Assembly: GCF_024343775.1 (NCBI RefSeq)
Contig: NZ_RJUF01000005.1
Location: 1-64,000 of the forward strand
Length of the DNA stretch: 64,000 nucleotides
Direction of reading: 5' to 3'
Origin: Lacihabitans soyangensis
GTDB lineage: Bacteria; Bacteroidota; Bacteroidia; Cytophagales; Spirosomataceae
The notes under the pieces were generated by a model that saw nothing but the letters and a program-made list of their open reading frames with translations, was not told where the DNA came from and did no database searches. Positions 1 to 9,295 of the stretch are shown here, one piece after another (the stretch's first letter is position 1; each line of letters opens with the position of its first letter). The position numbers and the translations under genes were made by a program.

Positions 1-2222
1 AAATTTATCGTCTGACCCACACAAACCGGGCTATTGCTTGCTGCCGTTGGTATTGGTAAGGTATTCACCACTACTGCCGTGGTAGCTGTAGCCGTACAAC
101 CTGCTGCATTTGTTACAGTTACGGTGTAGGTTCCTGCCATTGCAGTGGTCGATAATGTTCTAGTAGGATTTTGCAATGTCGATGTAAAACCACCAGGGCC
201 TGACCAGCTATATCCTGTTCCACCGCTTGAAGTTAAATTTATGGTTTGTCCCACACAAACTGGGCTATTGCTTGCCGCTGTTGGTGTTGGTAAGGCATTC
301 ACAGTAACATTCACTGTAGCTGTTTTTTGACATCCGTAAAAGTCGGTAGTGGTAATTGTGTAGATACCTGACTGGTTAGGTTGAGCATTAACTATAGTAT
401 TACTCAAATTTTGTGAGGTGTATCCATTTGGACCCGACCAACTATACCTCACAGGAGACAATTCGGCAGTAGGTATATTTATGAAGGTCGTTGATGGACT
501 CAATCGATATAGAATACCATAGTGGTCACCGCCAAAGCCTTCTTTTTGTAACAATTCAAAATAGTACTGTGTACCTGCAGTTAGAGATAGCGATGCAGTA
601 GTTTGACTAGCGTATTTGGTTAGTTCATTGACATTGGTCCAATCCGGTATGCTTGCTATCGTAGTAAGCGGACTAGTTGCACTACTTCCTGACCAAGATA
701 ACGTAGTTTGATCGTCTCCATATATTACAAACTGGTAACTTCCAGAAGTACTTGGAGTGAAATAATATCTAACTCTTGTTCCATAATTATCCGCAATTCC
801 CGAAGGACCAATTGTGGTGGATAAAATTTCGCTTACAGTTGGGCTATTGGGATAAGTCGCATTACTGGTTAAATCAGTAACTAAGACGCCTGAAATATTT
901 GGAAAAAATTCTCTTAAGACACCATTCGTTACTGTACCATTTAAGGTAAAACTTTGATTGGCACATAATGTGGTAGTTGAACTTGAAGCAGTAACAGTCG
1001 TTTGAGTTGCATTATTTAAAATACCAAAATTGGCTTGTGTTATATTAGATGTTCCAACTACTATACCTGTTAATATACCATTTACAGTGCCATCATTCCC
1101 TGAACCTGATCCCAAATTTTCACCCACATTGGTCCAACCAGTTGGTAAAGAAGCCGAAGGTGGGGCATTGCCGACAACTCCCTGTGTCGTGCTCAGAACT
1201 ATGTTGTAAGTCGTGTTTACGGGAACATCTACAATAGAATATGTACCATTACTTGAAACGGTTCCTACAGCAATTACCCTGTTTGTTGTTGGCTCAACCA
1301 AGTTAGCATATAGAGTTGTGTTTGCTGGATTTCCCAACCCAGTACCATTGATAATATTATCACTCAGACCATTACATTCATTAAAAACATTACCGGTTAT
1401 ATCAATAAGACTGGGACAACATACATCTATGGTACCAATTCTAATCGCCTGTTGGGCAGGAGATATAGCACTTGACCCTGCAATAAAGCTGATAGTTACG
1501 GATGTAACTGCTTGAGAGCTTGAAACAGTAAGCTGCCCTGCTGGATCGTTTTCTGACAAATTATTGTTTACACCACTGGTCCAAATTGCAGTGGCTGTTT
1601 GGCCGGATAAATTGACAAATCCACTTGCACCTAACGATAAGTTTAAAGGAACGTTTGTTCCAGTAATAGAAAGAGCAGAAACAGTAACAACATCTTGAAA
1701 AGAACTTTGACCTGTTGGGGCACGAGCTATATCAGCCGCGTCAATGTCATCTATTCTAAGATTGTTTAATAAAACAGGATATTGAAAATTTAATCTGATG
1801 TCAATCCTACTGCCGTTAGCATAAGGGGCATTGGTGGTATTATCACAGGTTGTACAGCCCCCATCAAAATTATCAATCACGACGGTTAAATAGGGCTGTC
1901 CATATAAGCCGTTGGTACCCGATCTTATTCTATCGTAAACATTTCCAACAACCTCAGTTATAGTTGTCGTAAAATTAAAAGGGTTTATGGAATTGACATT
2001 GGTACAGCCTGGTACGGCGTCAGTTACAGCTGCGGGTGGACCACCAGCAGTACCTACAGTCGGAATTATCGTTTGTGAGCCAGAGGCAGCGGCCTCCCAA
2101 GTAACCTGTGTTGTACCCACTGTGCATTGGGCAAACAGATTGGAGTGATTTAGGAAAACAATTGTTATCGTAATCTTAAGGATATTTATCCAACCAGAAA
2201 ACTTTTTATCAAATAATTGCAT
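1..2222 (-). CDS. Large secreted PA14 / Ig-like repeat surface protein (3' part missing)
   Basis: About 740 residues are visible, running off the left edge with no stop. The N-terminus MQLFDKKFSGWINILKITI begins a signal peptide ending near LFAQ. Around residues 270-346 there is a CNA-B/SdrD-B-like segment (ITGNVFNECNG). Residues about 430-572 look like a PA14 carbohydrate-binding domain (FPNISG, NYGTRVRYYF, GDDQTTLSW, YYFELLQKEG). From about 575 on come Ig-like units with YSWSGPGGFTS and GTYTVTVTNAAGC motifs; the last ones repeat with a 78-residue period. Architecture is typical of Bacteroidota surface adhesins exported by the type IX system, but the C-terminal sorting domain would lie outside the window. 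The ligand is unknown. A promoter-like sequence lies 84 nt upstream of the start. Confidence 0.85.
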   Translation of the reverse strand, partial: MQLFDKKFSGWINILKITITIVFLNHSNLFAQCTVGTTQVTWEAAASGSQTIIPTVGTAGGPPAAVTDAVPGCTNVNSINPFNFTTTITEVVGNVYDRIRSGTNGLYGQPYLTVVIDNFDGGCTTCDNTTNAPYANGSRIDIRLNFQYPVLLNNLRIDDIDAADIARAPTGQSSFQDVVTVSALSITGTNVPLNLSLGASGFVNLSGQTATAIWTSGVNNNLSENDPAGQLTVSSSQAVTSVTISFIAGSSAISPAQQAIRIGTIDVCCPSLIDITGNVFNECNGLSDNIINGTGLGNPANTTLYANLVEPTTNRVIAVGTVSSNGTYSIVDVPVNTTYNIVLSTTQGVVGNAPPSASLPTGWTNVGENLGSGSGNDGTVNGILTGIVVGTSNITQANFGILNNATQTTVTASSSTTTLCANQSFTLNGTVTNGVLREFFPNISGVLVTDLTSNATYPNSPTVSEILSTTIGPSGIADNYGTRVRYYFTPSTSGSYQFVIYGDDQTTLSWSGSSATSPLTTIASIPDWTNVNELTKYASQTTASLSLTAGTQYYFELLQKEGFGGDHYGILYRLSPSTTFINIPTAELSPVRYSWSGPNGYTSQNLSNTIVNAQPNQSGIYTITTTDFYGCQKTATVNVTVNALPTPTAASNSPVCVGQTINLTSSGGTGYSWSGPGGFTSTLQNPTRTLSTTAMAGTYTVTVTNAAGCTATATTAVVVNTLPIPTAASNSPVCVGQTIN

Positions 2223-2305
2223 TAGGTCAATGAATTTTTTCAATTTTTTATATTTTGGGGCACTAGGTTAAGACTACCTTTTGACGAAAAGTTTCTTGAG
2301 TTTTT

Positions 2306-2335
2306 CAAAAATATTTCTGAAATATCACCTCAAAA
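2306..2335 (-). promoter_or_regulatory. Bacteroidota-type promoter for the surface protein gene
   Basis: On the minus strand TTTTG (2331-2335) is followed after 17 nt by TATTTTTG (2306-2313), a full match to TAnnTTTG. It predicts a 5' leader of roughly 75 nt before the ATG at 2222. Recognised by motif only. Confidence 0.45.
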
Positions 2336-2441
2336 CTAACCTCAATTGGTCCTTTCTTTATTATTCAAAAACCGTGCCGTTTTTTTTAACGACTAATAAT
2401 TAAAGCTTTATGATTTATTTCAAAGATACTTTAGTCCAAAA

Positions 2442-2477
2442 AAAAGAGCAAAATGAGTAAAAACTCACCTTGCTCTT
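2442..2477 (-). terminator. Intrinsic terminator of the DUF937/OmpA-like gene
   Basis: A hairpin with arms 2444-2458 and 2463-2477 (AAGAGCAAGGTGAGT on the minus strand, a 4-nt loop) is followed on the minus strand by a run of eight or more U. It sits directly downstream of the stop at 2500. Confidence 0.8.
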
Positions 2478-2499
2478 ATAACCCTTTTCTTAAAATTTT

Positions 2500-3747
2500 C
2501 TATTTACTTACTACTTTTATTACTGGGAAATTACCACCAGAACCACCCGAGCCTGCATCAATCCTTATCGTGTTAACTCCTTTTTTCATTAGAACTTTTT
2601 TTACAGCAAACGCCCTCTTATTGTTTAGTTTAAGGTCCCCATTTTCCGAAAAAGCCGTGATTTTTATTTGTACCTTGTCGTTGCTGTTCATCAAGGTTGC
2701 CAAACTATCAATAATATTCATCGACGCACTTGTCAGGTCGAAGGTCTTATCGAGATATTGAATACTCTTGAAGTCAAACTCTTTACCTTCAGCTGTGGTG
2801 TTGTCGTCTACATAAATTTTAAAAGCCGTGAACTCAGAATTATTAAGTGGTACAGTTTTTGTAGTATCAGCCACATTTGCAGTAGCTAAAGAATCTTTGG
2901 CTAAATTGGCCAAAGAGTCAGCGAACATAAGTTCTTCATTCATAGACTCTACCGGTGCATCTTCTTTACTAAAAAAGCTAAAGTCTCCGTTTTGGGCCCA
3001 TAAATAATACAGAATACCGCCAACTAAAACCAAAACCCCCAAACCCAAAAGTATTTTTTTATTGAAAAAGGTCTCCGATGAAGAATCATCTTCATAATCA
3101 TTTGCAACCGAAACCATCTTCGCTGGAGTTTCCGTTTCTTCCGCAGATGACTTAACAGCAGCTTCTGGCTTTTTAGGTGCAATAATTTTGGTATTTATCA
3201 ACTCCTGAAGACCAAGAGCAGGTATCATTTTTTCCATCAAAGATTCCGGTGCTTTTTGAAGCAAAACCTCGTGGTGCTGTTTCAGATAATACATCATCCC
3301 TTCTTTATCCAAGTTTTCCTTGGTAATTTTCTTTCCTAACAAGTCAACCAGTAAAGATGCAGTAAGACCAGAAGTAATGACGGTCACATTTTTGCTCGTG
3401 CTTGCATAAGAACCAATCATGCTCAACAATGGACTTTTGTAGGCCGGAAAAATCTGACTGATGATTTTTGAGCCATCCTCAGCCACTTTTTCTATCAGAC
3501 CCTTTTGACTGAAAAGCTCGGATTTATCTTCAGGGATAGAACTTTTATTATATTTTTCTTTGATTTGATTGTAGAGCATCCCGGCACTCATGTCGCTGTT
3601 TGTTCGTCTGATTAGACCAGCCACTAACGTATAGAAAACACCTTTAACGGCCACTTCAATATCTCCCAGATTATCGTTGGTATGTGATTTTAATTTTGAA
3701 ATAAAATCATCATTGATAATATCTTCAAAGTTTTCGAAAAGATTCAT
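2500..3747 (-). CDS. DUF937 - transmembrane - OmpA-like protein
   Basis: 415 residues from MNLFENFEDI; an upstream in-frame ATG at 3786 adds an unlikely 13-residue leader. Residues about 1-175 resemble DUF937 (helical, cytoplasmic). An acidic, Ser/Ala-rich linker follows, then one membrane helix (ILLGLGVLVLVGGILYYLWA, near residue 235). The C-terminal 120 residues look like a weak OmpA-type peptidoglycan-binding fold (FDLTSASMNIIDSLATL, ITAFSENGDLKLNNKRAFAV). I infer an inner-membrane protein with a cytoplasmic DUF937 part and a periplasmic OmpA-like part. Its function is not known. It is divergently arranged with the dehydratase gene and ends at a strong terminator. Confidence 0.75.
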   Translation of the reverse strand: MNLFENFEDIINDDFISKLKSHTNDNLGDIEVAVKGVFYTLVAGLIRRTNSDMSAGMLYNQIKEKYNKSSIPEDKSELFSQKGLIEKVAEDGSKIISQIFPAYKSPLLSMIGSYASTSKNVTVITSGLTASLLVDLLGKKITKENLDKEGMMYYLKQHHEVLLQKAPESLMEKMIPALGLQELINTKIIAPKKPEAAVKSSAEETETPAKMVSVANDYEDDSSSETFFNKKILLGLGVLVLVGGILYYLWAQNGDFSFFSKEDAPVESMNEELMFADSLANLAKDSLATANVADTTKTVPLNNSEFTAFKIYVDDNTTAEGKEFDFKSIQYLDKTFDLTSASMNIIDSLATLMNSNDKVQIKITAFSENGDLKLNNKRAFAVKKVLMKKGVNTIRIDAGSGGSGGNFPVIKVVSK

Positions 3748-3857
3748 TTTTGTGTTAAAGTTTAAAATTAGCGTGCAAAAAAACAAAAAAAACGTTGTTT
3801 TACCTATATTTATGCGGGCTATTTATAATTTTACGGTCAAATTTTATTCAATCATTA

Positions 3858-5585
3858 ATGGAAAACGACAACAAAGACGGATTAAGGAGTAGAGACTGGT
3901 TCGGAAAAACCGGAAAAGACGGTTTTATTTATCGTTCATGGATTAAAAATCAGGGCTATCCTGCACATCAATTTAAAGGCAAACCCGTCATAGGTATTTG
4001 CAACACCTGGTCTGAAACCACCCCCTGCAATGGACATTTTAGGGAAATCGCACAATTTGTAAAAAACGGAATTTATGAGGCGGGCGGTTTTCCGCTGGAG
4101 TTTCCGGTGATGTCTCTTGGAGAAACAATCATCAGACCAACCGCCATGTTATATAGAAACTTAGCGGCTATGACCGTTGAAGAAAGTATTCGAGGCAATC
4201 CTTTTGATGCAGTGGTACTTCTGACAGGTTGCGACAAAACCACACCTTCTCTGGTAATGGGAGCTGCAAGCGTAGACCTACCGACAATAGTTGTTCCGGG
4301 TGGACCAATGCTCAACGGAAAGTTCCAGGGCAAGGACATAGGTTCTGGAACTGATGTTTGGAAGTTCGCAGACGATTTCAGGACAGGTAAAATGTCTGCC
4401 GAAGACTTTGAAGAAGCAGAAGCATGCATGAGCCGTTCAGCAGGACACTGCTCTACCATGGGCACAGCCTCTACAATGGCCGTAATGTGCGAAGCTTTAG
4501 GTCTCACACTACCAGGTATTTCGGCTATACCAGCCGTCGATTCTCGCAAAAAAATGCTGGCCCACATGACCGGTATGAGAATTGTCGAAATGGCTAAAGA
4601 AAATCTAAAAATCTCGGATATTCTGACAAAAGGAGCTTTTGAAAACGCCATAAAAATAAATGCAGCGGTTGGAGGTTCTACCAACCTTATTCTTCACTTA
4701 TTGGCCATTGCAGCCCGTATTGGCGTGGATTTAAAGTTGGAGGACTTTGATGACTTGGGTAGTAAAATCCCTCTTTTGGTTAACTTGATGCCTTCTGGCA
4801 AGTTCTTGATGGAGGATTTCTATTATGCAGGTGGACTTCCTGTAGTAATAAAAGAAATGTCTGAAGTTCTTAGAAAAGATACCATCAGTGTGAATGGTAA
4901 AAGTATTGTGGAAAACTCGGAAAAAGCCAGAAACTGGAATCCAGAAGTAATATTCCCGTACAACAACCCGCTCAAAGAAGAAGCAGGAATAACGGTTGTT
5001 AGAGGTAATCTTTGCCCTGATGGATCGGTTATTAAGGTTTCTGCCGCAACAGATAAACTACTGACGCACAGAGGAAAAGCAGTAGTTTTTGAAACAATTG
5101 AAGATTATCACGCTCGAATAGATGACCCAGAACTAGATATTGACGAAAACTCAATTATGGTTCTGAAAAACTCTGGCCCTAAAGGTTACCCGGGTATGCC
5201 TGAAGTAGGCAGCATGGCTCTTCCGAAAAAAATATTGGAAAAAGGCATAACCGACTTGGTGAGGATTTCAGATGCTCGTATGAGCGGTACTGCCTTTGGT
5301 ACGGTTTTCTTGCATGTTTCACCAGAGTCTGCCGTGGGTGGCCCGTTGGCATTCGTACAAAACGGCGATATGATTACTGTGGATGTTCCAAACAAAATAT
5401 TAAATTTAGATATTTCGGAAGAAGAAATGGAAACCCGCAGAAAAAATTGGAAGCCATTGGATCTGGGCTATGTGAGAGGCTATGCTAAGATGTACATCGA
5501 GTCGGTGAATCAAGCACATTTAGGTGCCGATTTTGACTATTTGGTGGGCAAATCAGGCAGTAAGGTTAATAGAGAGTCCCATTAA
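3858..5585 (+). CDS. IlvD/Edd-family dehydratase (probable pentonate/hexonate dehydratase)
   Basis: 575 residues starting MENDNKDGLRSRDWFGKTG; a longer frame from 3795 adds 21 hydrophobic residues and is less likely. The family binds an Fe-S cluster and Mg2+ and removes water from sugar acids or dihydroxy acids. Expected cysteine motifs are present: GICNTWSETTPC, TGCDKTTPS and SAGHCSTMGTAST. The last motif, and the GYPAHQFKGKPVIGI opening, fit the L-arabinonate/D-xylonate/galactonate branch better than branched-chain IlvD, which has a CGGMYTANTM-type motif. No other sugar-acid genes are adjacent, so the substrate is not settled. The next gene starts 1 nt after the stop, suggesting cotranscription. 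Confidence 0.88.
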   Translation: MENDNKDGLRSRDWFGKTGKDGFIYRSWIKNQGYPAHQFKGKPVIGICNTWSETTPCNGHFREIAQFVKNGIYEAGGFPLEFPVMSLGETIIRPTAMLYRNLAAMTVEESIRGNPFDAVVLLTGCDKTTPSLVMGAASVDLPTIVVPGGPMLNGKFQGKDIGSGTDVWKFADDFRTGKMSAEDFEEAEACMSRSAGHCSTMGTASTMAVMCEALGLTLPGISAIPAVDSRKKMLAHMTGMRIVEMAKENLKISDILTKGAFENAIKINAAVGGSTNLILHLLAIAARIGVDLKLEDFDDLGSKIPLLVNLMPSGKFLMEDFYYAGGLPVVIKEMSEVLRKDTISVNGKSIVENSEKARNWNPEVIFPYNNPLKEEAGITVVRGNLCPDGSVIKVSAATDKLLTHRGKAVVFETIEDYHARIDDPELDIDENSIMVLKNSGPKGYPGMPEVGSMALPKKILEKGITDLVRISDARMSGTAFGTVFLHVSPESAVGGPLAFVQNGDMITVDVPNKILNLDISEEEMETRRKNWKPLDLGYVRGYAKMYIESVNQAHLGADFDYLVGKSGSKVNRESH

Positions 5586-5586
5586 T

Positions 5587-6564
5587 ATGTCAGATTTCCG
5601 AACTTCAATTGAAAAAATAAACCCAGAGTTTAATTTTAATTTACAGTCTAAAATCCTAACCCTTGGCTCTTGTTTTTCAGATGTGTTGGGAAAATATTTG
5701 TTAGATAACAAAATAGAATGCGTTGCAAATCCATTTGGAAATGTTTACAACATTCAATCCATAGCCGATATTATTGAAGGAATTCTAGATAAATCAGAGC
5801 CTAACAAAGACGCCATTATCGAAAACGATGGCGTCTTTTATCATTATAACTACCATTCTGAAATCCGAGATTACTCCGAAAAAAAACTTCTTGAAAAGTT
5901 AGAATCCATCATTAACTCTACAAAAAAAACACTACAAGAAGCTGATTATTTGATACTTACTTTTGGCACAAGTTGGGTCTATGAAAAAATAGATACCCAA
6001 AGCATTGTATCCAATTGTCACAAGCAAAAAGCTTCTTTATTCAAGAAAAGGTTATTGTCGGAAAAGGAACAATTAGATGTATTTCAAAATATCTATTTAT
6101 CTGTAAAAAAGGCTAATCCAGCACTCAAAATAATACTTACTGTAAGCCCAGTTAGGCATATAAAAGACACCCTACAACTCAACAGCGTCTCGAAAGCCAT
6201 TCTTAGATCACTTTGCTACTACCTCACTCAATCCCACGAAGATGTATTCTATTTTCCATCTTACGAAATTATGATCGACGATTTACGAGATTACAGGTTT
6301 TACAAGGCGGATTTGATACATCCAAACGAGCAAGCCGAAAAATACATTTTAGATATTTTCTCTGAAACCTATTTCGACGAAAACCTAAAAGCATTCATTA
6401 ACGACTGGCAAAAAATCAAAGCAGGTATTGAACACAGACCCTTCAACCCGAAATCCGAAAGTCACCAAAAATTCTTAAAGAATTTACTAACCAAAATACA
6501 ATCATTTGAAAACCAGATAGATATTTCAAAAGAAAAAGTTGCAATTCAAAATCAGATCCTCTAG
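5587..6564 (+). CDS. GSCFA domain protein
   Basis: 325 residues from MSDFRTSIEKI, the ATG 1 nt after the dehydratase stop; an upstream in-frame ATG would overlap that gene by 62 nt. The N-terminus carries the family signature as LGSCFSDVLGKYLLDNKI followed by NPFGNVYNI. Further conserved blocks are TFGTSWVYE, LTVSPVRHIKDTLQLNSVSKAILR and ADLIHPNEQAEKYI. GSCFA proteins are thought to be SGNH-hydrolase relatives; the late D-x-x-H (DLIHPN) would supply the Asp/His pair with the Ser of GSCF. Substrate unknown. The family is common in Bacteroidota. Confidence 0.88.
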   Translation: MSDFRTSIEKINPEFNFNLQSKILTLGSCFSDVLGKYLLDNKIECVANPFGNVYNIQSIADIIEGILDKSEPNKDAIIENDGVFYHYNYHSEIRDYSEKKLLEKLESIINSTKKTLQEADYLILTFGTSWVYEKIDTQSIVSNCHKQKASLFKKRLLSEKEQLDVFQNIYLSVKKANPALKIILTVSPVRHIKDTLQLNSVSKAILRSLCYYLTQSHEDVFYFPSYEIMIDDLRDYRFYKADLIHPNEQAEKYILDIFSETYFDENLKAFINDWQKIKAGIEHRPFNPKSESHQKFLKNLLTKIQSFENQIDISKEKVAIQNQIL

Positions 6565-6627
6565 TTTTTTAAATTCTCGAACTTTAAGCCTTTTGACAAT
6601 GTTTCTTATTTCAGTACAAAACTATAC

Positions 6628-7731
6628 ATGGGAGAATTTACAGTTACAAAAGAAAAATTATTACTCGCACTAAGCACGGTTGAAGAACCCGATCTAAAAA
6701 AGGATTTGGTCACACTCAACATGATTTCGGACATAGAAATTGGTGTCAATCAGGTTACTTTTACGGTAATTCTTACCACGCCTGCTTGTCCGCTTAAAGA
6801 GTTGATCAAACAAAGGTGTGTGGATGCCATTCACAGAGACTTGGGCGATGATTTTGAAATAAATATCAACATGACGTCTAATGTTACGTCTATTTTAAAT
6901 AAAAATTTACTACTGCCTCAGGTCAAAAATATAATTGCCATATCATCAGGTAAAGGTGGCGTAGGAAAGTCTACGGTTACAGTAAACCTTGCAATGGCCT
7001 TGAAAAAATCAGGTGCTAAAGTTGGAATCATTGATGCGGATATATCTGGACCTTCAATTCCGATAATGTTCGGTGCCGAGGATTTGCAGCCTTTGGTTTC
7101 TGTAAAAGACGGCAAAAACTTCATATCACCCATTATGCAGTACGGCATAAAAATGATCTCCATAGGTTTTCTAACTCCGCCCGACAGTGCAGTAGTTTGG
7201 AGAGGCCCTATGGCCAGCCAAGCCCTAAAACAGTTTTTTGGTGATGTAGATTGGGGTGAACTCGACTACCTTTTACTAGACTTACCTCCAGGGACGGGAG
7301 ACATACACCTTACTTTGGTACAAACTGTTCCTGTTACCGGTGCTGTGATAGTTACTACGCCACAAAAAGTGGCTTTAGCAGATGCCACAAAAGGTGGATC
7401 AATGTTTAGTCAGGCCAATATTAATGTACCTATTTTGGGTATTATAGAAAACATGGCGTACTTTACACCAGCAGAACTACCTGACAACAAGTACTTTATA
7501 TTCGGAGAAGGCGGCGGCCAGCAATTGGCTGACAAATTTAATGTGCCGGTGCTTGGGCAAATACCTCTAGTTCAGAAGATTAGAGAAGGTGGTGACTCCG
7601 GAAGACCAATCATGATGGACGAGAGCGAAGTGGTATCAACAGCATTCTTTTCTGCAGCAGAAAATTTGGCTCAGCAAATCGCCATCAGAAATGCCAATTT
7701 ACCTAAAACAGAGCCTGTCAAAATGAGATAA
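6628..7731 (+). CDS. mrp: Mrp/ApbC-type Fe-S cluster carrier ATPase
   Basis: 367 residues. Residues about 1-85 form a DUF59/MIP18-like domain, and the rest is a P-loop NTPase of the Mrp/NBP35 family. The deviant Walker A SSGKGGVGKSTVTVNLA lies near residue 108, followed by DADISGPSIP, MSIGF-type and LLLDLPPGTGDIHLT motifs. The family carries [4Fe-4S] clusters to apoproteins in the cytoplasm. The cluster-binding CxxC expected shortly after ENM is absent: the sequence reads ENMAYFTPAELPDNKYFIFG. I recall the same substitution in other Bacteroidota Mrp proteins, so it is probably not damage. A hairpin terminator follows. Confidence 0.92.
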   Translation: MGEFTVTKEKLLLALSTVEEPDLKKDLVTLNMISDIEIGVNQVTFTVILTTPACPLKELIKQRCVDAIHRDLGDDFEININMTSNVTSILNKNLLLPQVKNIIAISSGKGGVGKSTVTVNLAMALKKSGAKVGIIDADISGPSIPIMFGAEDLQPLVSVKDGKNFISPIMQYGIKMISIGFLTPPDSAVVWRGPMASQALKQFFGDVDWGELDYLLLDLPPGTGDIHLTLVQTVPVTGAVIVTTPQKVALADATKGGSMFSQANINVPILGIIENMAYFTPAELPDNKYFIFGEGGGQQLADKFNVPVLGQIPLVQKIREGGDSGRPIMMDESEVVSTAFFSAAENLAQQIAIRNANLPKTEPVKMR

Positions 7732-7754
7732 AAGCTCTACAGATATTTTTCCTA

Positions 7755-7782
7755 AAAGACTTCCAATCGGAGGTCTTTTTTT
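7755..7782 (+). terminator. Intrinsic terminator after mrp
   Basis: Arms AAAGACTTCC (7755-7764) and GGAGGTCTTT (7769-7778) with a 4-nt loop and one G-U pair, followed by a T tract. Confidence 0.8.
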
Positions 7783-7851
7783 GTTTGATGAATTTGGAAG
7801 AGAAATCGAAAAATTCCTTACCTTTCTGATTGAAACTTCAACCTTAATAAT

Positions 7852-9195
7852 ATGAAAAATTCTAGAAGACAGTTCGTTAGGAATGTGGCTCTATCGAGCC
7901 TTGCATTTCCGAGTTTATCTACAGCCCTTGCTCATTCCCGACCGAAAAAGGTTGCTCCATCAGATCAAATGAAGATTGGCTTAATAGGGTGCAAAGGTAT
8001 GGGTTTCTCTAACCTCCAACGCCACATAAAAAACAAAGGCATAGAATGCATTGGGCTCTGTGATGTTGACCAGAACGTTCTCGATGAACGCTCTGCTCAA
8101 CTTGAAAAGATGCAAGGAAGCAAGGCAAAAACCTACGGCGATTACAGAGAAATGCTTGACAACAAAGACATTGACTATGTGATAGTTGGAACACCTGACC
8201 ACTGGCACTGCCTCAATATGATCGGAGCATTAGATGCAGGTAAGCATGTGTATGTCGAAAAACCCATCGCTCACAACATGGACGAGTGTAATCTGATGGT
8301 AAAGGCGGCAAAAAAATATGGAAAAATAGTACAAGTGGGTCAATGGCAACGCAGCGGACCACACTACGAAGAAGCATTTAAAATGGTGAAATCGGGCATG
8401 TTAGGCAAAATCAGACTCGTAAAAGTGTGGGCTTACCAAGGCTGGATGAAACCTGTAAATGTATTGCCCGACACCGCAGTACCAAAGGGTGTAAATTACG
8501 ATATGTGGCAAGGTCCAGCTAAGAGACATCCTTTCAACGAAAATCGTTTTCACTTTAATTTTAGATGGTTTTGGGACTATGCCGGCGGATTAATGACCGA
8601 TTGGGGTGTTCACGAAATCGACATTGCCTTACACGCCATGGGGGCAAAAGCTCCTATATCTGTAATGGCTTCTGGTGGAAAATTTGCCTATCCCGACGAT
8701 GCCTCTGAAACCCCAGATACACTACAAACTGTTTTTCAATACGACGGCTTCAATATGCTTTGGGAGCACGCTACAGGCATTGACGGTGGTAATTATGGCA
8801 AAACTGAAGGCATAGCTTTCATCGGAAACAACGGCACTTTGGTTGTTCACAGAGGCGGTTGGGAATTAATTCCTGAAACTTACACCGAAAATAAAATTAA
8901 GAAAACCAAGGTAGAACCACTCCCAACTTTCACTAAAAAGGCTGAAGACGATTATCTCTACAACCATGCAGAGAATTTCATCAATGCGATTAGAAACAAC
9001 GACCCCAACTCGTTAAAATGTGGAATAGAGACAGGAAGTGTGGCTGCTATAAATGCTATCATGGGGAATATATCTTACAAGCTGGGAAGAAAAGTTTTTT
9101 GGGATGCCGCAGCTGGTAATTTCAAAAATGATAAAGAGGCCAATGCTTTGATGAAGTCAGACTATAAAAATGGTTACACTTTACCAAAAATTTAA
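7852..9195 (+). CDS. Gfo/Idh/MocA-family oxidoreductase with Tat-type leader
   Basis: 447 residues. The leader has a twin-arginine-like motif (NSRRQFVRNVALSSLAFPS), so export of a folded, cofactor-loaded protein is likely. The Rossmann start is MKIGLIGCKGMGFSNLQ. The conserved EKP motif (KHVYVEKPIAHNMDECN) supplies the catalytic lysine, and the C-terminal part has GGLMTDWGVHEIDIALHAMG. The family uses NAD(P)H on sugars and related compounds; the secreted versions are abundant in Bacteroidota and Planctomycetes, and their substrates are mostly unknown. It stands alone between a terminator upstream and a lipoprotein gene. A near-consensus promoter (TTTG, 22 nt, TACCTTTC) lies at 7793-7826. Confidence 0.9.
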   Translation: MKNSRRQFVRNVALSSLAFPSLSTALAHSRPKKVAPSDQMKIGLIGCKGMGFSNLQRHIKNKGIECIGLCDVDQNVLDERSAQLEKMQGSKAKTYGDYREMLDNKDIDYVIVGTPDHWHCLNMIGALDAGKHVYVEKPIAHNMDECNLMVKAAKKYGKIVQVGQWQRSGPHYEEAFKMVKSGMLGKIRLVKVWAYQGWMKPVNVLPDTAVPKGVNYDMWQGPAKRHPFNENRFHFNFRWFWDYAGGLMTDWGVHEIDIALHAMGAKAPISVMASGGKFAYPDDASETPDTLQTVFQYDGFNMLWEHATGIDGGNYGKTEGIAFIGNNGTLVVHRGGWELIPETYTENKIKKTKVEPLPTFTKKAEDDYLYNHAENFINAIRNNDPNSLKCGIETGSVAAINAIMGNISYKLGRKVFWDAAAGNFKNDKEANALMKSDYKNGYTLPKI

Positions 9196-9295
9196 GCTCA
9201 CTTACAGATAATTACAAAAGGTATTTTCGTTAAGGCTGAAATTATAGGTTGGAACAAAATTTGTTAAGTAATAAACAAATTGCCCATAAAATCAG

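Noticed and set aside
4073-4684. 203-codon minus-strand open frame inside the dehydratase gene
   Set aside because: Antisense shadow of a strongly conserved gene; no recognisable protein features.
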